A stretch of 64,000 nucleotides of DNA from Diphasiastrum complanatum (taxonomy: Eukaryota; Streptophyta; Lycopodiopsida; Lycopodiales; Lycopodiaceae), in assembly GCA_029204225.1 (NCBI GenBank), contig CM055097.1, positions 48,444,052 through 48,508,051 of the forward strand, given 5' to 3'. Positions 54,864 to 64,000 of this stretch are shown piece by piece. The notes beneath the pieces are model-generated. The model was not told the DNA's origin. It searched no databases and worked only from the letters and a program-made list of their open reading frames with translations. Both the position numbers and the translations under genes were made by a program. Positions within the stretch are counted from its first letter, which is position 1. Each line of letters opens with the position of its first letter.

Positions 54864-54978
54864 ATATTTCTAGCTAGAAACCTTCTGTGAGAAGGGAGTG
54901 ATTTGATAAGAATGCAGTAAGCAAAGTGGCCACTTTTCTTCAAAAAGGTAGAACCCTTCACCTAAGATAATAACTTAC

Positions 54979-55163
54979 AGCGAACCGTGTGCAATCAATG
55001 ACAGCAACTAAATTGATATCAATGACACGTCTCCACAAGCCTGTTCCATCACTGCTTTTGTCTTTAGTAAAAAATTCCTTCTCTGCTACACCAGCACTAT
55101 TGATGCAAATATCTAACCTTCCAAATATTGTCTTGTGTTGAGCAAATGCAGATGCAACTTCTC
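54979..55163 (-). CDS. NQR: NQR-like gene, exon b: NSAG motif and catalytic Asn
   Basis: The exon has 185 nt: two bases completing the Gly split from exon a, then 61 codons. It encodes FGRLDICINSAGV, where NSAG replaces the classical SDR NNAG motif, and WRRVIDINLVAVIDCTRFA, whose Asn in the INL segment is the tetrad Asn of classical SDRs. The acceptor is CAG before GAGAAG; the donor is GTAAGT, phase 0. The following intron is 10.6 kb and contains a hAT element, copia debris and a LINE derivative. Family assignment is firm from motif order; substrate is unknown. Confidence 0.9.
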
Positions 55164-56469
55164 CTGTTTAAATCAAACCAAAACTCATCACCTACAGCTG
55201 ATAACATCAAAAGCAAGATCTTGCTTAGCAAATATATGTACAACCTTTAAAATCTGGACATCAAATGGAAATACATACACATCTCCATAATAAGGTTATA
55301 GAAGGGATACCTTATGTATGTTAAGAAGCAGAAATCATAATCAACAAGTAACAAAATCAACCTACATGACTAGCATGATAATTTACCTTGTCACTAAAAA
55401 TTGAATAGTGAACAACTATTGCAATTTTACCAAAACATAAATGAACAACTATTGCAGGTTTACCAAAAATAATGAAGGTGCAGGCCCGCACAATGAAACA
55501 ACTTCATACTTCACTCTAATATTTTTGAAATTTCGTTCAGAATTCAACTAGTGAATATTTTCAGTATTCATTACAACCAAGTAAGGTTTTAGCATGTCCT
55601 CGGATGGAGCAATCAAGCTTGGTGCATGTAATGTAACTTACTAATAGATGAGTAGATTTTTGCTGATAATTTATTGTGTCATGGCGAGACTGTCTGACAA
55701 GGTAAAGAGGCACGCTTGTAGTATCAGGACGTCAAACAAAGAGGGACCAAAAGTGAATGGCTTAGGGATACCAGTTTTCAGAACTAGAGGAATGGCCAAT
55801 CAAGCAATTTGTAATGTTACATGTTGAGAAAGATAATTATGGTAGTTGACGGAGGCCCAAACATGGTACTCGGGTAGGACTGGGATTACATAGGCCCATG
55901 ACCAAGTGACTTGGTATTCATGAAAGTATCCCCATGGTCGGGAGGACCTTCATTCTACAGAATGGCAAGCTTGAGCGCAAGCTTTAGAGCACAACGCACG
56001 CAAGTTGGGCAGTGTTTCAGAATTTGCTACCAGAGCCTTGCGAGGATTAGAGGAAGGAGAAGAGGGAAGCTGCCATCACTTCTGAAGATCATGTGCACAT
56101 TGGAGGATCTTGAATTATGGAGCACAATGGATGCACCTCCATTTCTGTGAAGCCGTTCCTTTTCCTTGCATAAGAGCAAGCAGAACAGTGAGTTACACTC
56201 TACTAGAGGGATGGTGCCAACTTTTATGTCTAAGCTTTCAATAAGTTGATTCCTATCATTGGCAAAACTTTGGTGAATCAGCTAGCTGGAAAACTTCATC
56301 AACTCAGCTCAAAGATATTCGTTCTCGAGGATAACCTCAGCATATACCTTTCAAAAACCGAAACCACAGCCTCTGGCTTATCTTCTTGAGGTGAATGTTT
56401 ATCATCAAGATAGAGCAAGTTTGATCCTCATAACCAGTAAGGTAGCTTGTCATTTTGCTTTCAGCCACA
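55164..56469. other. Intron sequence between exon b and LINE L11
   Basis: AT-rich to about 55680. Then 55700-56160 has higher complexity with a 79-codon plus-strand ORF of no recognised family. Nothing firm. Confidence 0.4.
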
Positions 56470-56477
56470 GAAGTTAG

Positions 56478-57203
56478 ATACTTCCATTCAAGAACTTAAG
56501 AACGAAGTTGCAGTTATAAAAAGTGAAGCTTCTTCCCAAATTGCTACTTCGGCAAAAATCCAACAGCTCGAAAATTAGGTGGAACAACACCATATGGCTG
56601 TCCGGTCATGGGCAGATGTGCTTAAAGGTTCGTCTCCAATTATCTCTCCACCTCCGCCTTCACCTTCGCTTATCTCAGCCACGTTCACTATGAGCCGTCT
56701 GTGAGAGCATAAAGCTCTCAATGTTTGTGTTAGAGGTATTCCAAACTCTCAAAATGCTGTTGCAGAAGCTGAGAAGTGTTTGGAAGGAAATCTTCAACAC
56801 CATAGCAAAGAAAGCTCATTGCTTAACCATTTTGAATGGCCTTCCTTACTGGCCTTCGTCATATCATTTTACTTGTCACCCACATGGAGGAGGACATATT
56901 GTTGTTAACTACTTTATTGGGTCACCGGCTTTGATCCCATTTCTTCATACCTTCCGCATTATACCTCCTACCATTTCTGATCACTCCCTCCTACTTCTAT
57001 CCCTTGGTCATCATAGTACCACAGTCACAACACACCGTCCCACTCATCACCATCGCCCGGTTTTCTCTCCATCTGGTTTTCCCCTTTACACCAAATTCCT
57101 AGTTACTTTTCTCCAAGACTTCCCCTTCACCTCCTCAGTTGACCAACAAGCTATCTTTTTATCTCAGTCTCTTTTGCAATTTGCCAATACTGCCTATCCT
57201 TAG
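56478..57203 (+). pseudogene. LINE L11 ORF1 fragment and endonuclease end
   Basis: 56478-56806 is closely similar to the L10 ORF1 coiled coil and RRM start but has TAG at 56576 and TGA at 56701 plus shifts. At 56806 it joins endonuclease sequence (GLPYWPSSYHFTCHPHGGGH, PPTISDHSLLLLSLG), where the SDH motif holds the catalytic His of AP-type endonucleases. The N-terminal endonuclease is deleted. Confidence 0.85.
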
Positions 57204-57373
57204 AAAACCTTCCCTTCGCATAAACGCACTCACAACAAATGGTATGATACAGAGTGCTTCTCATTGCATAAACAAGTTGTATACGCTAGATACCACTCTC
57301 CTCACACCCTAGCCTTGAAACAAAAAGAATATCACAAAGTGACTCTGAAAAAAAGACAGCTTATCTCGAGTCC

Positions 57374-58864
57374 TTGGGAAAAAAACTTGTTGATGCTATT
57401 GCCTCCCCATCCTCCCATTTCTTTTGGCGGATGTTCTCTAAAAACCCGTATAAACCCGCTCCTATTGCTATTGAATCATGGATAAATTATGCTACTAAGC
57501 TTTATACAATTGACTCTCTTTCCATTTCTCTTTCCCCACGCCCTTCAGAATTCACCCTCTTTACCCCGTCCATGGTTGAAAACGCCATCCAAAATGGTCA
57601 AACTGATGTTGACCTGCTAAGTATGGACTTCCTAAAACCAGTTGTTCACATTATTGCCCCATACATTTCCCATATCTTTAACCAATCTGTCATCTTCGGT
57701 CTCCCCACATCGTGGTGCACCAACCTTTTACACCCTATCCTCAAAGTCGGGGATCCTTTGATTGTTGACAACTATCGCACTATTATGATCGGTCATACTA
57801 TGGCCAAGCTATATGGATCCGTTTTACAGTCTATTGTCAGCTCACGGGCAGAGACAGAGGGGTTACATGCTATGGGACAGGCAGGTTTTCGCGCTGGCTA
57901 CTCCACGGTTGACCAGATATTCATCTTGAGATGCATTATTGAGGAGGCTAAGTTCAGGAAGCAGAGGGTTTATTGTTGCTTTGTGGATTTCCGCAAAGCC
58001 TTTGATTCTGTTCCGAGACATCTTTTACTCCAGTGCTTAGCATCGCTTGGCTTTTCTCAGGAGATCATTGCTGCTATCGTCACATTGTGTGAGAGAGTGC
58101 TGGCCCGTTTTCGAGATGGTGATGGATGGTCCTCTTACATTCTCTTTGCTCTATATATTGATGATCTTGAGCGGATTATTAGGGAGGAGGGTGGAGATGG
58201 TTGTCCGTTAGCAGATATGATTATCCCTATTCTACTGTATGCGGATGACGTGATACTTCTATCGAGATCCGCATCTGGGCTTCAGCAGCACCTTGATGCT
58301 TTATATACTTTCTGCCAGACATGGGGTTTGATGGTGAACATTGGTAAGACTAAGGTCATGGTGTTCAACACCAATCGACAACATATGAGAGACACAGTGT
58401 TCTACTATGATGGGCTTCCACTGGAGATAGTAAACTCTTATGCTTACTTAGGTGTCCTTTTCACTGGTCCATTGCTCACTTTTAGACCAACTGCACTGTC
58501 TAGGCTCCGCAAGGGGCACTCTGCTCTTGTCCAGATGGAGAGGTTTTCCTCTATTTACTATGTACATGATCCTGATATGCGCTGTCGCCTTTTTTCTGCC
58601 ACTGTCTCTCCGGTGGCTCTATATTCAGCAGAGACGTGGTGTCCTGGCTTGTCCAGAGATACTTGGAGTGATATTTCACGTTTGCAGATCCTTATGCTTA
58701 GCCAGATGATCTGTGCGAAGCAGTCAGTTCCCCATGATATCATACTGGCAGAGTTTGCCTCACCACCTCTGATTGTCGAGGCTATATTTCGGATTATCAC
58801 ATTCATTCATAGAGTCTCGGAGCTTGATTCATCCAGATATGTTGCCCATCCTCTCACAGTCTAG
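57374..58864 (+). pseudogene. LINE L11 reverse transcriptase block (496 codons open)
   Basis: RT motifs in order: LLHPILKVGDPLIVDNYRTI, AGFRAGYSTVDQIFILRCII, YCCFVDFRKAFDSVPRHLLL, then LYIDDLE, and catalytic YADDVILLSRSASGLQQH. Between the DGDGW and YILFALYID segments the conserved GVKQGCPLSPTLF stretch is missing, replaced by a short in-frame junction, so RT is probably inactive despite the open frame. Then AETWCPGLSRDTWSDISRLQ and ILAEFASPPL, shared with L2, L3 and L8. Ends in TAG at 58862. Confidence 0.9.
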
Positions 58865-59622
58865 CTAGTCAGCAGGCTAAGTCCTCATGGTTTCAGTGTG
58901 TTTCTGACCTTTTGAGTAGGTGGGGTTTATCTATATCTGATCTCCCGAATGGGTCACACGCATATATCCGCCAGCAGATTTACAGAGCTTACATCAGCAC
59001 AGTGTGGTCTCACCCAGATCCTGCACGGGTCAAGCTTCATTTTTATCACACTCATCTTCTTTAGCTTGATGTTTCCGGGCTTCCCATTCGGCCAGGTTAT
59101 TTGTCTCAGACATTATCTTTCGGCCTGCGTTACCGTCTTGGTCAGTTTAGGGTCTCTTCTCACCAGCTTGCTATTGAGACAGGCAGATACACAGACACAC
59201 CTCGACCCCCACGGATTTGTCAGTGCTGCTCTTTACAGGAGATTGAGGATGAGTTCCATTTTATTTTCCGATGTCCAGCCTACTATGAGATCAGAGGCAG
59301 ATACCATTGCTTATACAGAGATACTCCACTTACACTTGCTTCTTTCCTTGCCTTCTCAGATGCGAGATGTGTTGGTTTATTATTGCGAGAGATGTTTACT
59401 CTGAGATCTTCCTTTTTATTGGATGTTTCTGATGTGGATCATAGCCAGTCCCACATTACGCACTTTTTCCAGAAGAGGGATAGAGATGAGACTTCTGACA
59501 GTGAGATAGACATTCGACGACCAAAGCTCCAGCATCCTCTTCGCTCCTCCAGGCCCAGGGCTCTTCACCGGAGGCCAACACCTGCTTCTCACCATATCAC
59601 GCATTTTTTTATATCCACTTAG
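58865..59622 (+). pseudogene. LINE L11 ORF2 C-terminus with zinc knuckle
   Basis: After the 58862 stop the same protein continues (QQIYRAYISTVWSH, then a stop near 59062) and 59101-59622 is open: FGLRYRLGQFRVSSHQLAIE, zinc knuckle CQCCSLQEIEDEFHFIFRC (C-x2-C-x9-H-x4-C), YYEIRGRYHCLYRDTPLTL and an Arg/His-rich tail HITHFF. The same C-terminus is the part preserved in all truncated copies. Confidence 0.9.
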
Positions 59623-59796
59623 CCAGTTAGCTAACTTATTTCAGTTTTCTCTTTCCCTCTGTGTAGCTGGTGGTTAAGCTACTGATATTGTACCCTCAAC
59701 AGAGCTAGAGGTTAAGCTTTGTTTTTCTTCTTTTTTGATGTACTTTCTACTTGTCTTATGTGCCCTCGGGTACTTGACAGACATTAATATAATTCT

Positions 59797-59800
<4 letters not shown>

Positions 59801-59857
<57 letters not shown>
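59801..59857 (+). repeat. (CT)n tract, LINE L11 tail
   Basis: About 28 CT units directly after ATTAATATAATTCTAATT. Confidence 0.92.
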
Positions 59858-59859
<2 letters not shown>

Positions 59860-60015
59860 CCAAGTGGACAAATGAGGCACAAATGGGCCCTCGCTGTGAA
59901 TCCGACTGGAACCCCAGCCGATTCGAATCGTCCAGTTCCAATTCGATTCAGAATCGCCAATTCGCTGCTCTTGAATGGGCAATTCGTGAAACTAGATTTT
60001 GCAACTTTGAATTAG
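59858..60015. repeat. Possible hAT-related fragment with GATTCGAATCG motifs
   Basis: Contains CCGATTCGAATCG, AATTCGATTCAGAATCG and CAATTCGTG spaced like subterminal repeats, ending TTTTGCAACTTTGAAT, close to the right end of the 46.97 kb hAT (CTGCAACTTTGATCG). It follows the LINE L11 tail immediately. No left terminus found. Confidence 0.4.
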
Positions 60016-60502
60016 GGCTTTCCAAATAATCACGACCTGATCTAAATCACGTGTTCTTTTCCATGATACAGTAAGCAGGAGCAGGGAGTGCACTTATTGT
60101 GATTGTTTACACTCTCTTCCATCAGCAACTTCAAATCTTGATAAAATTCTTGTATGTACAAAAATAGTGTAGTAGCTAGGTCAGCTTATGCCTATGAAGA
60201 ATCTTGCTTTGCAACCCCAATCAGAGGTCAAAGAATCTGTTAATTATATAAGCTTCACCCACATGAACCAACATATACTTCCAGATTGATAACTCATGGC
60301 AAGCTGTATGCAATCAATTGCTTCGAACATATTCTCAATTGCTAAATTCCAAAATTGAGCACCACAACAGATGTCAGCAGCAAAATGCAATAACCGTTCT
60401 GAATTTTCTGTGAAACATTTTCACTTATCAGTTATTATTTCTTGTATAATCAACCAGAAAGCACTCAACCTACAAAATTGCTTGATTAGCACAAGAACAC
60501 AC
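60016..60502. other. Intron sequence just downstream of exon a
   Basis: AT-rich, nothing recognised. Confidence 0.5.
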
Positions 60503-60676
60503 CAGGATTTGTGACATCACATTTGATAAAAACTGCTGTCAGATGACTTTCAGGAAGTTTCAGCTTTGCATGTTCTTCTTTCACCAAGGCAACTGTTTCT
60601 TGTCCAATTTTCTCCAAAAAATCAACAACAGAGAGCTTTACTCCCTTTTTGGCAAGATCCAAAGCCAGTGCTCGAC
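60503..60676 (-). CDS. NQR: NQR-like gene, exon a: SDR Rossmann start
   Basis: The exon has 58 codons counting the split ones. It reads (G)RALALDLAKKG..., the helix after the glycine-rich NAD(P) loop; the preceding TGxxxGIG exon is not in the window. VVDF puts an acidic residue at the end of beta-2, which in classical SDRs usually favours NAD(H). CDVTNP supplies the Asp that packs on the adenine. The acceptor is CAG before GTCGAG. The donor is GTGTGT, leaving one base (phase 1). The next exon lies 5.3 kb away behind a LINE. Confidence 0.9.
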
Positions 60677-61380
60677 CTGTTTCAGTTAGAGATGAATATC
60701 AAAACATACCACTTGAATCAAACCAAATGCTTGGTATACTACAACGTATAGAAGGCATTCAGCAAAAAGTTAGGAATCCAAAAGTGACATGATCCAGAAA
60801 TGCAACAAAGATGTGTCCTAGGTCAAGGCCTTGGACACCTTTGACATTGGACTTACTTGACCTTCACCTACATGATGAATAGCTTGGTTGATATCGAATA
60901 GCTTGGTTGATATCAAGGTACTACTTTCAAGATACAATAGAAGTCCATAACTCACTTTCTAAAATGTAATGTACAAAAGTTTCACGTTTTACAACCTAGG
61001 TTAAACTACGCCAATAAGATTTGCAAAATACGTAATAAAAGTGCTTCCTATTGAAAGGGTATATTGGAAAACTAACTTTACAAGTTGCTATGAAACAGCC
61101 TATATGAGAAGTTTGCTTTGGATTTTATTAAGCATATCTACTTGAGCCTAGGACAAGGTTACACATACAAAATAGTTACCCGGGTTATATCCCCTTACAT
61201 AGCAACTTAGAATCGTAGGTTTTACAAGAGCGGTTCTTAGCAAGCTTATACACAAACTTGACGTTAGGGGGCATTTACTGCTTTTGGCGGTGGTTTTGCA
61301 AAAATGGTGGTCTTTCTAGGAAAAAGGGCTTCAGATTCAAAGACGACCCCAAAGGGCCCCCAAAAGCCTCTCTCTACTTG
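60677..61380. other. Intron sequence upstream of exon a
   Basis: AT-rich. Searched on the minus strand for the expected TGxxxGIG-coding exon ending in a split Gly; none seen. Confidence 0.5.
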
Positions 61381-61790
61381 GGCAAGAAGTACATACCCAC
61401 ATCTGCTGGATAAGGTGGTCCAACGTATTTAACATACTCCACCTGGAAACTAAGCAAACAGTTGAGCTTCATCAAGCTTACTTCAGGCTGCCACCCCTGA
61501 ACAAAATCACGCAGTACACGAGAAGCTCTCGCATGCAAAAAGTGAAACATTTATAAAATAGGCATCCTCATCACTAACCCTTCCAAAATCTTCCCCCTGA
61601 TACTCAAAGTCCAATCTAAAAAAATATAACTGTATTGCACTCCACCTAATTGCAACCCAATCATTATCGTGGTCACTCCATTTAATGTATTTGTAATATT
61701 CCAGCCAATGTTCCGTTCCGGAACACGATCCAGGAAATCCCATGGGGTTTCCCGGAACGTGCACTGAATTTTTTTTCAAAAAAACAGAAT
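61381..61790 (-). other. Unassigned coding-like stretch next to hAT-type terminal sequence
   Basis: The minus strand carries GTTCCGGGAAACCCCATGGG and TTTCCTGGATCGTGTTCCGG (about 61770-61715), like the hAT right subterminal region near 46.9 kb. An ORF then contains YQGEDFGRVSDEDAYF, and after a stop FQVEYVKYVGPPYPADVG, flanked by CAG and GTATGT. The protein-like part is not recognised; it may be host sequence captured by a hAT element or an unrelated decayed gene. Confidence 0.35.
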
Positions 61791-62678
61791 TGTGAGTGTG
61801 CGAAATTGTTTAGACTGTGTAAATTTTTTTCTGCTACTATTAACTTTTTATTTTGGTGATTTAGTGTTTTTTTTTCAAATCAAACAATACTACCCCATTC
61901 AAACAAGCAGTTATGGGGTACATTCCCATATACTCACTTTAACTTGCACAAGTAAACTCCAGGCAGAAATTTTGAGAATGTACTTGCTGCATAAAGCAAA
62001 TCAAAAGGCGCTAAAAAAGCCTTTGAACCTTGTTACCTTTGTTTTGAGCAACTTCCATGTTTTTACTTGTGCCTCTTTTGATTATACTTTGTAGTTTTGG
62101 TTATGACCTAGCTTCCTCAACTTTATAGAATATCTTTTTCTTTTGTAGCATTGGGGGCAAAATTTTTGTTAATTGGGGAGTGTGACATAGATACAATAGT
62201 TTTAGAGTTTATTGGCCTAGAACTCATTTTCCTTCGCAAGCTAGCGATTAACTTATTCACAAGATAGGCTGTGTCATAGTAACCAATGGGCTGTTTCAAG
62301 TTACATTTGGAACATTCATTACTTTTATTCATAAGGTAAGTTGGAGCTCTAGAGGAGTGCACTATTTTTTGAGAACATTGTTCCTCTTCTTTTGCACTTC
62401 CCTTTCAAATTAGAAGTCAAGACATTCATTTGGTAGCTTATGATCTGAATAACTCGTGTTCTTTCTGGAAGACTCATAGCTCTTCCTTGCAGGGGACTAG
62501 TATTGACTCTCAGGAAGCTATTCTCTTCATCTTTTATGATCAATTTGTGCTTAATGTGATGCTAAACCTGTGATCGACTTCATAACAAAACTCCTAACTC
62601 ATTGGCTCTAGATAAGGTTCAGAAGTCAACTTTTATTCTATAATAGTTTCCTTGAAGGTTCCCTTCAGGGCCTCCAAA
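61791..62678. other. Intron sequence, nothing recognised
   Basis: AT-rich, with no supported gene. Minus-strand ORFs here lack family features. Confidence 0.45.
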
Positions 62679-63080
62679 CTAGAATATAGGCTCTTTACTT
62701 GCCTTAGAATCTTTCGGAATTCTAAGATATACCCAATCTCCAACTTGAAAGTACCGAGGCAATCCTTTCAAATTAGCAAAATGTCTGACCCAATCCTGGG
62801 CACTCTGTACATTTCCCCTTGGTAACTGTAGCATCTCATGCATTTCCCACGAGAAATTGGCCACTTTCTGAACTTTGATCGTCTTGGTTTCAACCGTTAT
62901 CGGAGATCTAGGCTGAAATCCATACATAAGCATAAACGGGCTATATCCAGTAGCCGAATGCTTACTACTATTATAAGCAAACTCAATCAATGGAAGGTAC
63001 CTCTCCCAATGAGATTGCCATCAAGAGACATATGCTCAAAGCATCTGTTCTTTTTACCACTAACGTTACCCTCTCTTGAA
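62679..63080 (-). pseudogene. Gypsy integrase C-terminal fragment
   Basis: The 62990-62679 frame reads EFAYNSSKHSATGYSPFMLM, GFQPRSPITVETK and YFQVGDWVYLRIPKDSKASK, the region after the integrase core in the 9940-family and related elements. It is truncated before the chromodomain. A different subfamily by divergence. Confidence 0.82.
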
Positions 63081-64000
63081 AGTCAAATACAAACTGGAAT
63101 CTGAACTATGATTCACCAATCACAATTCACCAGATTGCCTATGTTTCCCAACTAGTTTATGCATGCAAATAAACTTTGTCCAATGAACACATACTGGATC
63201 CACAGAGGATTAAGAACTTGTGCATAATAAAACATGATCCCACTATGATTCACTACATAGCATATCTCCACAGATCTTACCCAATCTACATACATTACAT
63301 ATCTAAATGAGAATACTATAGCCTAGTTAACCCAAGAGAGTATATCTCTCAAAAAGTGCTATTTCATTGAATATGAAACCAAAATCTCAATCGGAGATAA
63401 TTTCAAAAGAATATATCGTTAAGAGGGAATTTCTTTCATTGCATCAACTTCTTATGGACCCTAGTTCTCACTAAGATCAAGTTGATCAAAAAAACAATTC
63501 TAGTCCTGATACCAATCAATCGGATTCGTAATTAGTGACTTTTTATCCGTACAAGAATGGTTTCTAAATTTTAGCACCATACATCTTCTAACTGGATTCA
63601 TTCTAACAATCCTCAAAAGATTCCAACAGTATTCAAAAATATCCTATCAATCATGATTCTAAAATAGGTCTTCAATCTATACATATTACGGATTCCGCCT
63701 GGAATCAATGTTCTAGATGTTTTAGGTAACTGTTCTATCACCCTACTTCTCCCCTAGACACATATCTCAAATGAGATTCTCGTCCAACTTGTGACCCGTT
63801 GTGTGCTGATTTTTCTAATTTTGGTGGTGCATTTCACTCCTCAACTATGCTTTATGATTAGGTTTTGAGCAACCGAAAGTGGTGAATTATAATCTTCGAC
63901 ATGATGGAATCCACCCACAGAGTCTTATCCAATCAACTGCATCACATAGTGCAGATCAAACGCTATCACGTCCTAGCTCACTTCATCAATCCAAAAGTTG
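63081..64000. other. AT-rich sequence at right edge
   Basis: No coding sequence or repeat recognised. The missing first exon(s) of the host gene were looked for on the minus strand and not found. Confidence 0.45.

Larger units (their letters stand above)
53149..54978. other. Intron sequence left of exon b
   Basis: AT-rich. Notable points are a GC-rich palindrome at 53901-53926 and an (AC)n tract at 54840-54863. No coding sequence recognised. Confidence 0.5.
56470..59857 (+). mobile_element. LINE copy L11: longest copy, ORF1 + endonuclease + RT + zinc-knuckle remnants
   Basis: A plus-strand LINE in the intron between exons a and b, antisense to the gene. Order: decayed ORF1 (56478-56806), deletion, endonuclease end with PPTISDHSLL (56810-57200), RT block 57374-58864, and C-terminal part to 59622 with zinc knuckle. 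The 3' end has hairpin GTGCCCTCGGGTAC, ACATTAATATAATT and a (CT)n tail (about 59801-59857). 5'-incomplete. Endonuclease plus RT with a trailing zinc knuckle places it among apurinic-endonuclease LINEs, close to L1 by its ORF1. Confidence 0.9.
1526..60676 (-). other. NQR: Span of a partial host gene: SDR-MDR fusion (NQR/ARP type), ten exons
   Basis: Seen: ten minus-strand segments, each bounded by AG acceptor and GT donor, translate without stops and join in frame into 413 codons. Intron phases in transcription order are 1,0,1,0,1,2,0,0,0. The protein runs from the SDR Rossmann start through the N-S-Y-K tetrad, a linker, then the GroES-like part of a quinone-oxidoreductase-type MDR. Known: plants carry a fused SDR plus zinc-independent NADPH:quinone reductase-like protein of about 630 residues (AT1G49670, NQR/ARP, from memory). 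Inferred: an NAD(P)-dependent oxidoreductase, substrate unknown, probably cytosolic since no targeting peptide can be judged without exon 1. The nucleotide-binding MDR half and stop should lie left of base 1. Introns (278 bp to 17,839 bp) hold almost all transposons described here. Confidence 0.9.

Noticed and set aside
60677-64000. First exon of the host gene with the TGxxxGIG motif
   Set aside because: No minus-strand segment ends in the required Gly split codon with a donor; probably outside the window.

Overview
This window is nuclear DNA of a land plant. It holds Ty1/copia and chromodomain Ty3/gypsy retrotransposons primed by initiator-tRNA-Met, hAT elements, a LINE family, AT-rich filler and long (CT)n tracts. 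No bacterial-type genes, tRNA, rRNA or CRISPR were seen. Very long transposon-filled introns suggest a plant with a large genome, such as a fern or gymnosperm; the sequence alone does not decide this.

The central result is one host gene on the minus strand that spans nearly the whole window. Ten exons (60503-60676, 54979-55163, 44230-44335, 43710-43786, 37566-37653, 25307-25508, 24902-25028, 6985-7062, 6009-6116, 1526-1621) join in frame through GT-AG introns with matching phases. They give 413 uninterrupted codons of a short-chain dehydrogenase (SDR) fused to the N-terminal half of a quinone-oxidoreductase-type medium-chain dehydrogenase (MDR). This is the architecture of the plant NQR/ARP protein (Arabidopsis AT1G49670, from memory). 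The first exon lies beyond 64000 and the last MDR exons before base 1. Coding sequence is about 2% of the 59 kb span; introns range from 278 bp to 17.8 kb.

Intron contents, left to right: an internally deleted copia with perfect target duplication (2099-5371); gypsy debris (7.8-9.0 kb); a chain of head-to-tail, 5'-truncated LINE copies (9.46-19.98 kb), the first split by a nearly complete chromovirus (9940-16313); a gypsy 3' fragment (20.2-21.8 kb); LINE and copia debris (22.2-24.1 kb); a triple nest of copia in copia in LINE (26.3-33.4 kb); LINE ends (35.3-35.9 kb); a copia (40.6-43.1 kb) beside a clean hAT-type MITE (43160-43562); a hAT transposase gene lacking its C-terminus (about 44.57-46.97 kb); copia debris (48.1-50.9 kb); an ORF1-only LINE derivative (51.5-53.15 kb); and a LINE with ORF1, endonuclease and reverse transcriptase remnants (56.47-59.86 kb).

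The LINE family is the second notable system. Its copies end in a short hairpin whose sequence varies with compensating changes, then a conserved ATTAATAAAG box, then a (CTTT/CT)n tail instead of poly(A). Several copies are fused directly to the tail of an earlier copy, suggesting insertion into their own tails or into CT repeats.
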